This document shows positions 1 through 8,765 of a stretch of DNA of 12,193 bases, piece by piece. The position numbers and the translations under genes were made by a program. A model generated the notes under the pieces. It saw nothing but the letters and a program-made list of their open reading frames with translations, made no database searches and was not told the origin of the DNA. This DNA comes from Smittium culicis (Eukaryota; Kickxellomycota; Harpellomycetes; Harpellales; Legeriomycetaceae), in the NCBI GenBank assembly GCA_001970855.1, contig LSSN01000639.1, forward strand, positions 1 to 12,193, in the 5' to 3' direction. Position 1 is the first letter of the stretch. Every line of letters begins with the position of its first letter.

Positions 1-3000
1 AATATTAAAATAGCTTCATGTATTTATTGCCACTTCCATATAATTTACAACACACTTTTTTCTTTTCGCTGGAAATATACCTCAAAAGTGTTCCATTTTT
101 TAATTCTTCGATCTGATCGGCACGAAAAGTTGATTACCCGACAAATAAATTAGTTCATACCAGTAAATTTTTTATCATCTCAGCATTTCGAGTAAATAAT
201 AATAACCTTTTGAAGGAAAAAAAAGCATTTCTAACGCCACTTGATCAATAATTGCAATCATTGAATATAATACAGTTTAAACTTATATAATTTAATATGC
301 TAAAAGTGGTTATAACTCTTGTTCATTTTCCTTGAAATTATATTTAAATATAATATTTGATAAAATAAAACATTATTTACTATAAAAATGAAGAATTATT
401 TACCTATTTTCTTATATTTTTCAAAAATTTATCGATCTATTTTCAGGAAGATTTTATCAATCATAGTTTCAAGGAATATAAAAAAATACTTATATTTTTT
501 TTTAAGCTGACGTCCCTACATCACACTATCTGTTCCACGCCCATTGTGTATTGAGTCTGTGTAATTTTAATTATATTTCTCTTTAAAAAAAATAAATAAG
601 ACAAATATAATTATCTTGCTCTATATTTAAAATAACAGTAATAATGATACTCAATATCTGATTAAGCATCTTTATATCTGCTTTTTATAGGCTTACAGAA
701 TAAAATTTTCTTTAAAATATACATCTAAAAAAAATAGACTGATTACTAAACTAAACCTCCCGATAAAATATATACTGTATCTTTAAAAAAAAGGTTTTGA
801 ATACATAATCTATAAACATATTTAGTGGAATCCTGTTTTTAAAATTTTTTCGTTATTTTATATTCAAATACAGTATCTATTTTTTACCAAGTTATTTTTA
901 TTTGATCTTTAGCAAAAAATTTCTGCCAAAATTAAAAATTAAAAAATCTTACACGCCTTCGATATTTACGCCTAGTGAAAAATTATAGCTTATTTATCTA
1001 TTTTTTATATTTTGATATTTTTTTTAGATTTTTACCTAGTTAGCCTAGTCCTTTATTCTCATCAAATTCGTATAATTTTTTATTTTTTTTATTATTTTTA
1101 TTATTTTTATTATTTTTTTGAGAAATTATAATAATATGCATTTAAATGAATATTCCAATTATAACTCGTTAAATTTATCCTCAATCTATTTAAAAAAAAA
1201 TTTTTATCCTTTTTAATACAACATTACTTATTATGAAAACTTTTTCTAACTGATTTTAGGCTAACTTTATTATATTCGTTTATTAATTCCTAGAAGATAA
1301 AAATTTCTACTTTGCATTATCCTAGTATATTGATTTGGTTTTTTAATTAACATTCTGATATAAAATTTTTTTATTTTTGGCAGTATTATCAAAATAGTAT
1401 CTATAAATTTATAGTTTATTTTATGTTTTTTTTAGGTCTGTTCTGCTATAAATAAAGTGATTTTATTCGTGAGCTAAAACTTGTAAATTAAAAAAAAAAA
1501 ATCTATCTTTCCTCTTCCGTTTATTTGGATAAAAATATGCGTTTTTTATAGCTTTATTTTACAAATTTCTACAAATTTTAATTATAAATAAGTAAAAGCG
1601 AAGAGAAATATAGAGTAAAAATTAATGTGTATATAACAATAATTTTCATGAACCTTTTAAATTCACAATTAGAAGATAGGTTTTCTTATAATAAATTTCA
1701 TGTTAATTAAAATAATTGTAAATAAAAACTACTTAAATTAATTATTTTATTTTTGGAGGGCTTGTCTTTTGGAACTTTTTTCATTATTATAGTGCTTTTT
1801 TAAGCTCTATTACAACGTATTTAGTGTATATGTCACTACTACATTTTTATGCATATTAATTTTTATTATATGAAGTATTTTATTTAAAAAATAAATACCA
1901 GTTATTTGTTATCTCTCAAAATTTTCAAAAATTGATATCATTATATTAATACTATACTACTTTTATTAATAATTTCATGATTGAAAAGTCACCTATTTAA
2001 AATTGAAATTGTATATAACATTAATAATGAAATTAATGTACTAAAATTAATTTCGGGATTTAATAAAATTTATTCTTTAAAAATATAAAATATGAATTTC
2101 TAGTAAAATTTTTTGAAAAAAAAAGAGATTTTAATTATTTTTAGGTATATCTATTCTTTTTAAATGTCTGTTAGGTGTATTTTTTCACATTATAAAATTG
2201 TAAATAATATATCGAATCAGAACTTTGAAGCTTAATTTTTTAACAGATATATATCTTGTATTTAATGATTGTTATAAAAAAAATGCATATTTTTAATATA
2301 GACATCGATTGAACCCAGTAATTATTAGAAATTTATTATAAAAATATACTAGAGTTTATGAAAATTTTGTGGCTATAAAAGAATTTTAATCACCACGAAC
2401 AGCTCAAAAATACTTTTAAATATTTTTTATATGATAAATATGAATTAACTTGAGCATATTCAGGACTAAAGAATATATTTTATCATTTAATATCAGCTAA
2501 AATATGAATACATTTTAAGCCAGTTACTATATCAATTAGACAAAATTTTAATACATGAAATTATAAAAATAGAAAGGAAAAAATGATGTAGTGAAATTTT
2601 TTGGGTTCGCAGTAAAATCGAAATTTTTATAACAGTATTGGTACTTTATATACCGTATTGGTGATTCTGAATAAAGAGAACACTTTTTTTTCAGTTTAAT
2701 TTTATTGGACAGTAAAATCACCCATTGTAAGTATTATTGGCGGAGAAAAAAAGGAATTTTTATTTGGCTATGTCTTCGTTTCATTTTAAAATTTTTATTT
2801 GTAAAAAAGTATTAATTCTACTCATTGACCGTTTATTTTTTAGTCGATTTTAATTAATGAAGCTCTTTACACTATAATATGGCTTAAACATAAAGAATCC
2901 TCAATATTGTATAAAAACAAGATGGGAAATAGTTAATAATTATTAACATCTATCTAATTCTGTTGAATGTAGAAATATCTAGTTTATCCCTTTAAAATGA

Positions 3001-4099
3001 CAGAAAAATATACTAAATTATTTAGAAAAATCTTGCCAAATAAGTGTATATATATAAGAAAACAAATAGTTTACAAATAAATTTTAATCATAGATTTAAA
3101 AAAAAAATAAATATTTAACGGGAAAAAAATAATGTATGGTATAAAAACGAATATAATTTTATCACTGTTAGAATTTTTGGATATTAAGAACATGAAAATT
3201 TATTTATCTATTAAACTTGATTTAAGAAATAGCAATAATATTAAATTATTAGAATAAGTTTAGAAAATATATATATACTAATTATTGATTCATAATAATA
3301 TCTCATACAATATTTAAACTAAAAAAATTTGGAATAACAATGAATATTGATCAAAAAATCGATTATAGAATATATATTAGGGGAAAATAATCAAGACAGT
3401 AGAAAATTCATAATACACATAATTTATATAAATAAAAGATATTAAAACTATCTAAAATTTAATTTTCGAAATTTTATCTCAATTATTAATTCGATAAAGT
3501 AATTAAAACCGCATAAAAATTTATAAAATTGATACATTCTATAAAAAATGAAATGCTTTAAAAATTAATGTGTATCCAGTATGATTGAAAAGAAAATAAC
3601 TGAATTTTTAATTCAAAAAAGCTTTTTTATTTCTAAGCTTAATATAATAGTATTCGTACATGTGTATGTTTTTCATTCCACTTAAAAATTTAATTGGAAT
3701 TAATTCATTTAAATTTAAATTAATACTTACTCTAATTTAAAAAAATTAACTAAAAGATTATAGAGTATTATATCATATATGAAAATCAAATATTTTTATT
3801 TAAAAGCGATTTTTTCATTATATAGGTAGATAATAAATTTAATAAAATCTAGATCTTTATAGTCTATACACTTTTTATGGATAATTAGCATAATTAATAT
3901 ATAGATAAAATACTTGAAATTTTCAATTTTTAGTATTTAGTTTTAGATGAAAAATATTTAATGAGTTATATTTCTATTGAGAAATTATCAAATTTTTGTA
4001 GTAGCTAATCATTTTAAATAATTTATATTATTTTAAAATATATTATATTAACCTTATTGAATTTTTAATACAGCTTAATTTTTAAAAAAAATTAAAAAA
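1..4099. other. AT-rich intergenic desert
   Basis: About 4.1 kb made largely of A and T runs with stop codons in every frame. I see no gene, tRNA or rRNA. The first 240 bases and a short stretch near 505-560 are slightly richer in G/C. The first may contain the end of a minus-strand gene (see findings). The second shows no frame or structure I can name. Confidence 0.65.
1091..1119. repeat. A/T microsatellite, ATTATTTTT units
   Basis: Three consecutive copies of ATTATTTTT (the last with two extra T) inside a longer run of T and A from about 1077. This is a simple tandem repeat, typical slippage sequence. Confidence 0.75.
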
Positions 4100-4117
4100 T
4101 GTTGTCATAATCAACAT

Positions 4118-4153
4118 TTATTATGTCGCAATCATTGATTATTATGTCACAAT
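4118..4153 (+). repeat. Pair of 15-bp direct repeats spaced 21 bp
   Basis: TTATTATGTCGCAAT at 4118-4132 and TTATTATGTCACAAT at 4139-4153 differ at one base. Their starts are 21 bp apart, two helical turns, so they would lie on the same face of the DNA. This suits a pair of protein-binding sites but could also be a chance duplication. Confidence 0.55.
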
Positions 4154-4230
4154 GACATTCTTTTCCATTGTTCGACAACTATTGGCCAAACGTTTTTCTA
4201 CTATTTTATCATTTCCCATTCTCCCAAACA

Positions 4231-4276
4231 TATATAAGAACAGCATTATCCTTTTCCATGAAAAGGTATGCTGTTC
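4231..4276 (+). repeat. TATA-like box abutting a long stem-loop
   Basis: TATATAAG at 4231-4238 is followed immediately by an inverted repeat. The left arm 4238-4256 and right arm 4260-4276 pair over 16-17 bases, with one small bulge and a three-base loop (CAT). It is the longest hairpin noticed in the AT-rich part of the window. A 69-codon frame across it (4168-4377) starts at TTG and is not counted as a gene. Confidence 0.6.
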
Positions 4277-4385
4277 AACAATATTTTATTCCCCTAGTTC
4301 CTAGTCTATATTATAATTATCTTTCACTTATTAATAAATCCATCTCAGAAAACCCAGTCTTGACAAATGTACAGTGAATTATTTC

Positions 4386-4404
4386 GCCATAATTCCATTA
4401 TGGC
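4386..4404. repeat. Perfect 8-bp inverted repeat
   Basis: GCCATAAT and ATTATGGC are separated by three bases. It lies at the right edge of the mixed-composition island that starts near 4100. Confidence 0.6.
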
Positions 4405-4405
4405 A

Positions 4406-5188
4406 TAGATTTTAAAAAAATATCATAACAAACTTTTTTTTTTTCATTGCAAGTCACAAGAAAATTATAAATAATGGGTCTATTTATTTAATTATTTAGT
4501 TTTAATACCAGATGAAGTAATTTTCATTATATTTAAATGGGGTTCAAGAATTTTGAGTCATATTTTTTTAAATATGGATATCGAAAGCGCTAACTATCAG
4601 ATATTATTTATAAATTAAAATTAATTCTTGGAAGAATACATGATGAGGTGTATTTGGAAAGTCAATATTTATAGATAAATAAAAGTATATTATGAAATAC
4701 ATGTATAACTCATTAGGGTCTCCGCTAGAGGTAAGAAATATCGCGTTTCAAAATTTTCAAACCTCAATATGTGAATAGTTCTTATGATAAATAAAAGGTA
4801 TTTAATAAAAATTTTTTGCAGATTACTAAAAGTTTGCTAGGTTTCCCACGCGTAAAAAAAATCTAAATCCGATTTATAACTATTTTATAATTAAAATGGA
4901 AATGAACAGTTAGAGATTTGAGAAGAATATTAAAATTAAGAAAAGAGGCATATGGAATATAGTTAAATTCAGAGGGTACATAAATATAAATTCATATACA
5001 AGTAAGTATACAAATATTTTTATGACAGAATTGACGAGTGAAATACACTAAAAAAAATTAGTTCAAAAAATTTTTTTATACCAAATTTAAATTTATATTA
5101 ATAATATATCTAATAAAAAACATATTTAAATACTATTGATATTAATATATAAGTTTATTAAATGAATTATAGCTATTAGATAAGGTAA
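4406..5188. other. AT-rich intergenic stretch
   Basis: Mostly A/T runs. The only item of note is the possible mini-ORF at 4692-4866, around which the composition is slightly richer in G/C. No RNA gene or other repeat is visible. Confidence 0.5.
4692..4866 (+). other. Candidate two-exon mini-ORF with strong splice-site matches
   Basis: Exon 4692-4730 runs from ATG to GAG, then GTAAGA begins a 91-nt intron (4731-4821). The intron ends with TTTAATA, a T tract and GCAG. The second exon, 4822-4866, continues in phase 0 to a TAA. The product would be 28 residues, starting MKYMYNSLGSPLE. The second exon may itself end at a further donor, CGC followed by GTAAAA at 4852, which would leave room for more exons I cannot identify. 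The intron resembles intron 2 of the 7930-8679 gene in length and acceptor. Coding function is unproven. Confidence 0.2.
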
Positions 5189-5515
5189 ATAGAAAAAGGA
5201 GCTGCTATACTACGTACATTATGTATATTAAATGTATTGATTAATATATTTATAATTGTTTCGGAAATATCATGTCAATGGGCAAATTGTGAATATATAT
5301 TATCACGAATATATACCGATAGGTATATTAACTTTTATCGAAAAGCTCAATATCCTAATTCTGAAAATTATTTAGAATTTTTATTTAGCTATCAGCTTCT
5401 ATCTCGAGGGAATAAAAAAGTGATAAGATCTTATAAATTTGATTGGATATTGCAAAAAAAAAAAGGGAGAAAATTGTATGGCAGTATATGTATCAATTTT
5501 TTAGCATATCAATGA
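5189..5515 (+). other. Unusually long open frame without an ATG start, unrecognised
   Basis: The frame is open for 108 codons from just after a TAA at 5186-5188 to TGA at 5513-5515. There is no ATG near its beginning, so if coding it would need an upstream exon or would be a fragment of a broken gene. The translation has mixed composition rather than pure Lys/Asn/Ile, with stretches such as ISCQWANCEYILSRIYTD and QYPNSENYLEFLFSYQLL. A frame this long is uncommon, though not impossible, by chance at this A/T content. I recognise no family or motif. Confidence 0.25.
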
Positions 5516-6479
5516 GGAATATGAAGTATATGTGATAGAATATAAATGCTAGCGATTTCTTTTCAAAATTTTTTCCCCGCTAGGAGATGTTATCATATTT
5601 ATTACAAAGGTGTATTTATTTCGAATAATACTTTTTTTTATATTATGCTGCGGTGTCTGTTCGAATTTTAAGAATAGTATTAGTAAAATGTGAGAGGTGA
5701 TGGGTGACGATTTTCGAGTTGCTTATACATAGTTATATTAATTTTCTAAGAGTTTCAATATTGAATCGAAGCTTGAAATTTTGATAATGATTTCATAGGA
5801 TTTATGAGTATGAGAGGGTTTTTTATTGAAAATAATATCAATTGTTAAAAGTCAATTTAATTACCTTCCTTCAAATTAGAAGGACTTGGGGAGGTAATTT
5901 TTTTAGCCAAAGTTTGTAATAGGTACTTTCATTCAGAATACAAATTTATTCAAGATAATAAAAATTATAAATTGGATTTCTATTTTATCTTGAAAAGAAA
6001 GCACGAAATGATGAGGCAATAAATAATTGAATTTAAAAGTAGCCTTATCACCAGAAGAATAAATAAAAAAATAATTTTACTTTTATTTTTCCAAAGTAAC
6101 GATTAAGGTAATATAATTGGACATTTTATTTTTGCACTTGACAAAAGAATTTGAAGATTTTGTGATTTTTATTGGATGTGATTGGCTGAATCGAATGAAT
6201 ATTTTTGTATGAGTAAATTAAAAGTATTGGCTATATTTTTTGTCTGTAAAAAAATTTTTTTAAGCTTTTGATTCATATATTGCAGCAAAATTCGAAAATT
6301 GGTTCACTTAAAAAAAAAAAACAAACTCATAACTCACCAACATAAAACTTTGAATATTCAATATAAATATTATTAGAAAGAAAAAACTATATTTTTTAGA
6401 TTGAATTTGGAAGAGATACAATACCAAAAATAAAAATAATTAAATAGACCGAGTTCAATATTTTATCTAAAAGCACAAT
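5516..6479. other. Intergenic region upstream of RRP15
   Basis: About 960 bp with no supportable gene. It must contain the RRP15 promoter and 5' UTR. A perfect A7T7 palindrome lies at 6248-6261, and A-rich stretches follow up to the start codon. These resemble nucleosome-depleting poly(dA:dT) promoter tracts but are common throughout this DNA. Confidence 0.5.
6362..6369 (+). promoter_or_regulatory. Possible TATA-like element upstream of RRP15
   Basis: TATAAATA lies about 110 bp before the RRP15 start codon. In sequence this AT-rich such a match is expected by chance, so it is only a candidate. No other promoter signal stands out in the preceding 300 bp. Confidence 0.2.
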
Positions 6480-7328
6480 ATGAGGAAAACTAGACAATCA
6501 GCACGCAAGCTAAAAGAAGAAAAGAGTCCAGCAAAGGAACTTCAAAATGATGAAATAGAATCTATTAAAAACAATGCAGATAAGATTAATACTTCTGATC
6601 ACGCTGTAAATAAAGAAAAAATTAATGATACCCAAGAGATCGAAAAAGAAGAAATATTAGAAGAGGAAGAAGAAGAAGAAGAGAAAGATGATATCGAGGG
6701 CGATTCTGAATCAGGAGAAAATGATAATAGCGAATTAGAAGCAGAGAGTGAAGAAGATTCCGAAATAGACAGCGAATCCGGCATAGACAGCGAATCGGGA
6801 ATAGATAGTGATAATGATGCAGAAAGCGATAGCGATTTAGACGAGATGGAGATTAGAAAAATCATGCAGTCGAAATCAATGAAGAAAATCCCGAAGCGAA
6901 GTAGGACGGTTGACAATGAGACATTTTTCAGCGGAATCCAAGATATTCTTGGCCAGCAAGTAGATAAAGCAGGGGGGCATAGAGGTAGTGTTATTATGTC
7001 GAAGAATTTGTTGCCAGAGAAGGCAATAGCGGCGATTAAAATGGAGGAAGCCGAGAAGAGGGAGATGCGGGCGGATAAGAAAGCAAAGTTGATGAAAGAC
7101 CGAGTTATTGTTCCGCCTATTGAGAGCTTTGCCTATGAGAAGCAGCTGCGCAAGATAGCTACTAGAGGTGTTGTTCAGCTGTTTAATGCGATCAAGATGT
7201 CGAGGAGTGAGAGTAGCAGCGGCGACGGGTTTGGGAAAGGAAGCGCTGGAGGTGGTATAGATCAAGATGATTTGAACGAAATGTCAAAGAACAGTTTCCT
7301 AGACTTGTTGAAAACAGGGCTAGATTAA
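6480..7328 (+). CDS. RRP15: Rrp15-family ribosomal RNA processing protein (nucleolar 60S biogenesis factor)
   Basis: Single-exon gene of 282 codons. Rrp15 proteins are nucleolar components of early pre-60S particles and are needed to make the 25S/28S and 5.8S rRNAs. Residues 1-130 are low-complexity and acidic: a glutamate run at 61-68, Asp/Ser/Glu-rich 70-122, and two copies of DSESGI at 97-108. A basic patch at 132-142 (KSMKKIPKRSR) could be a nuclear localisation signal. The conserved domain spans about 147-278. It has a charged helical stretch at 179-207, the family signature KQLRKIATRGVVQLFNAI at 221-238, and a fungal-like ending around MSKNSFLDLL (268-277). The ATG is fixed by an in-frame TAA at 6468-6470 and has A at -3. 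Leu223 and Leu234, both in the signature, are CTG codons, which supports CTG as leucine. The conserved half is visibly richer in G/C than the acidic half. Two shorter minus-strand frames inside it are shadows. The family call is firm; the organism is not. Confidence 0.93.
   Translation: MRKTRQSARKLKEEKSPAKELQNDEIESIKNNADKINTSDHAVNKEKINDTQEIEKEEILEEEEEEEEKDDIEGDSESGENDNSELEAESEEDSEIDSESGIDSESGIDSDNDAESDSDLDEMEIRKIMQSKSMKKIPKRSRTVDNETFFSGIQDILGQQVDKAGGHRGSVIMSKNLLPEKAIAAIKMEEAEKREMRADKKAKLMKDRVIVPPIESFAYEKQLRKIATRGVVQLFNAIKMSRSESSSGDGFGKGSAGGGIDQDDLNEMSKNSFLDLLKTGLD
6768..6812 (+). repeat. 18-bp tandem repeat inside the RRP15 acidic region
   Basis: Two adjacent 18-bp units, 6768-6785 and 6786-6803, differ at only two positions. 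They are followed by a diverged half-unit, 6804-6812. They encode DSESGI, DSESGI and DSD. The repeat keeps the frame, so copy-number change would lengthen or shorten the acidic linker without breaking the protein. Confidence 0.8.
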
Positions 7329-7929
7329 AGTTGCACTTTTTTATAAAAGAAAATTTTCATGACCAAAATAAACACCCAATTCATTTATATATTATATATT
7401 TTAAGAGCTTTTTATATTTTAATAACCGGTATCACTTATTCTTTTCATTAAATACCTATCTCATCAATTTAAATGCCAAAAAAATATAATGTTTTTATTG
7501 TATAGCATGATTTCTATATAAGAAATTTACTGCCTAATAAAATTGCTAAATGTTTGAATGTGAGTCTACTTTGATTTAATTTTTTTTAGAAAATAATAAT
7601 TTGGTTTGTTGTTTTGTAGTTTTTGTTGTGTTATGGGCTGTATATTATTTAAATGTTAAATGAGCTTTGTCAATAACGAAGGAATTTTATTAATAAAAAA
7701 GTATAATATGAGCAAAACGAATTTATTATATGAACCCACAAAGTTGAGAAATAAAAATAATGTGGCATTTAACACGGGTAGAAACAAAAAAGTTGAAAAA
7801 AATGAAAGTTTATATAATACAAAAAAAAAAAATCTAAATTTTTAGAAAAAAAGAAACAGGGGAGATTTCGTAGTTTTATACGAGACGTTGTATAACAAGA
7901 AGAGTGTTTGTAGAAATGATAGGAGGATC
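7329..7929. other. Convergent 3' intergenic region between RRP15 and the minus-strand gene
   Basis: About 600 bp of AT-rich DNA between two stop codons facing each other. It should hold the 3' UTRs and poly(A) sites of both genes. An ATG-started 61-codon frame at 7660-7845 (+) is Lys/Asn-rich, as expected from A-rich DNA, and shows no domain; I do not count it as a gene. Nothing else is visible. Confidence 0.6.
7367..7372 (+). terminator. Candidate poly(A) signal of RRP15
   Basis: AATAAA begins 39 bases after the RRP15 stop codon, a usual distance for a 3'-end processing signal. The hexamer is common in AT-rich flanks (another lies near 7535), so the position supports it more than the motif does. 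Confidence 0.35.
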
Positions 7930-8679
7930 TTAAGGAAACCAGGATTTAGAAAAAGACTCGTACTCATTTGACTCAGAATTCCAAGTACTTAGTTCATTAT
8001 CATTTGGAACAAAAATCTTTTGGCTGTTAGGGGAGGAATCTTCATCTTTAGAATCGATCATTTCGATACCAGCAAAAGGATCTTCCGGCGTGGAAGAAGT
8101 AATGCTTGTGTTTTGATTAGTACTATCCTCTGCATTAGATTCGGCTAATTTTGAAGAAGTGTGTTGATATGAATATTGATTGGTTAATTGAGGAGAATTA
8201 GAGTCGCTAAGTTTTTGGGTATTAGAAGAATCGAATTCATACGCTATTAAAAAAGTATTAAGTGTTTGAGATAATGCGATTTGTATGAGATATAATATGA
8301 TAAATATTTGGTTTGGGGTTGGTACTTTGAGAGGAAGATGATGAATCAGAGTCTTGAGAATTATCGAACATTTCACTAGACAGTGAGTGGGAATGGTTTA
8401 GGGAGAAAGATCTATACTCTATATAATTTCATAATAGTGTTGAAAATAAAACAAAAAAAGTAAGAATAGGCTAATTGGGGGCAAATCAGTAGATGATGTT
8501 AATAGGACGATTTTGAAATAGTATTCAAGATGAATGGAGAGGGGGGGGGGATGGAGTGTACCTTTGAAGTGGTTTATCCTAGAGTAGGTTATAATATTTA
8601 CAGTATCTAAGGAATCGTCGCTCAAGGAAGGGGCAGGCTGGTCGAAAGAGAAGTTAGCGAAGAGGCTTGAGGATGACAT
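7930..8679 (-). CDS. Spliced gene for an unrecognised Ser/Asp/Asn-rich, probably disordered protein (three exons)
   Basis: Proposed model on the minus strand: exon 1 8679-8602, exon 2 8416-8326, exon 3 8243-7930, together 160 codons plus TAA. The phases agree: exon 1 ends in phase 0, exon 2 ends in phase 1 and exon 3 supplies the other two bases of a Thr codon. Exon 1 reads MSSSSLFANFSFDQPAP and continues with acidic Ser/Leu sequence. Exon 2 carries MFDNSQDSDSSSSSQ. Exon 3 is rich in Ser, Asn and Asp, with PEDPFAGIEMID at 109-120 and a terminal SKSWFP. Exons 2 and 3 share the same composition although they lie in different frames, and the DNA between them is AT-rich and intron-like. There are no membrane segments, signal peptide or known fold, so the protein is likely disordered. 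The DPF tripeptide resembles an adaptor-binding motif, but one copy proves nothing. An unspliced 148-codon frame at 8376-7930 is the alternative; it would translate the intron as a hydrophobic stretch. The ends of intron 1 are uncertain. The gene is convergent with RRP15 and has a TATA box upstream. Confidence 0.6.
8244..8325 (-). other. Intron 2 of the minus-strand gene (82 nt)
   Basis: Read on the minus strand it starts GTACCA and ends CACTTAATACTTTTTTAATAG: a TTAAT branch-like element, a T tract and a TAG acceptor. It is much richer in A/T than the exons. Removing it joins a Ser/Asp-rich frame to another Ser/Asp-rich frame in matching phase. Confidence 0.6.
8417..8601 (-). other. Intron 1 of the minus-strand gene (ends uncertain)
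   Basis: Preferred donor is GTAAAT at 8601. An alternative donor, GTACAC at 8561, would extend exon 1 by 40 nt. The acceptor is a TATATAGAG stretch, with AG options ending at 8419 or 8417; each donor keeps the frame with one of them. The intron includes a run of ten C on the gene's strand (8541-8550) and a T-rich stretch before the acceptor. The alternatives give proteins of about 160 or 174 residues. Confidence 0.45.
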
Positions 8680-8757
8680 TATACAATAGATTGGATGGAA
8701 GGGAATACAGATGGGAGGGGGGGGTTAAATATAAGAGAAAAGCTGGAGAAGAGGAAT
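8680..8757 (-). promoter_or_regulatory. Pyrimidine-rich leader of the minus-strand gene
   Basis: Between the TATA box and the ATG the minus strand is mostly C and T, with an eight-C run at 8717-8724. This differs sharply from the A/T deserts and probably marks the transcription-start and 5' UTR zone. The ATG at 8679 has A at -3. Confidence 0.4.
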
Positions 8758-8765
8758 CTTTTATA
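8758..8765 (-). promoter_or_regulatory. TATA box of the minus-strand gene
   Basis: TATAAAAG on the minus strand, about 80 nt upstream of the ATG at 8679. The DNA between them is strongly pyrimidine-rich on the gene's strand and includes a run of eight C. A TATA box followed by a CT-rich leader is a common fungal promoter layout and supports the gene and its start. Confidence 0.5.

Noticed and set aside
2300..2330. Minus-strand GGTTCAATC as a tRNA T-loop
   Set aside because: The final consensus bases do not match and no acceptor stem, D arm or anticodon arm can be built around it.
4168..4377. 69-codon plus-strand frame
   Set aside because: It begins at TTG, not ATG, crosses a long hairpin and shows no motif; more likely a chance frame in the island.
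6010..6261. GATGAG at 6010-6015 and A7T7 at 6248-6261 as PAC/RRPE-like ribosome-biogenesis promoter elements of RRP15
   Set aside because: PAC is matched only in its core and is about 465 bp from the start; A/T palindromes are too common here to be meaningful.
6599..7265. Two minus-strand frames of 105 and 129 codons overlapping RRP15
   Set aside because: They are antisense shadows: the first is the Ser-rich complement of the acidic repeats, and the second overlaps the conserved Rrp15 domain and has no family resemblance.
7660..7845. 61-codon ATG-started frame between the convergent genes
   Set aside because: Lys/Asn-rich composition expected from A-rich DNA, no domain, and it lies where 3' UTRs should be.
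8040..8100. DPFAGIE in the unknown protein as a sign of clathrin light chain
   Set aside because: The required coiled-coil and conserved C-terminal part of that family are absent; the match is a few residues in a disordered region.
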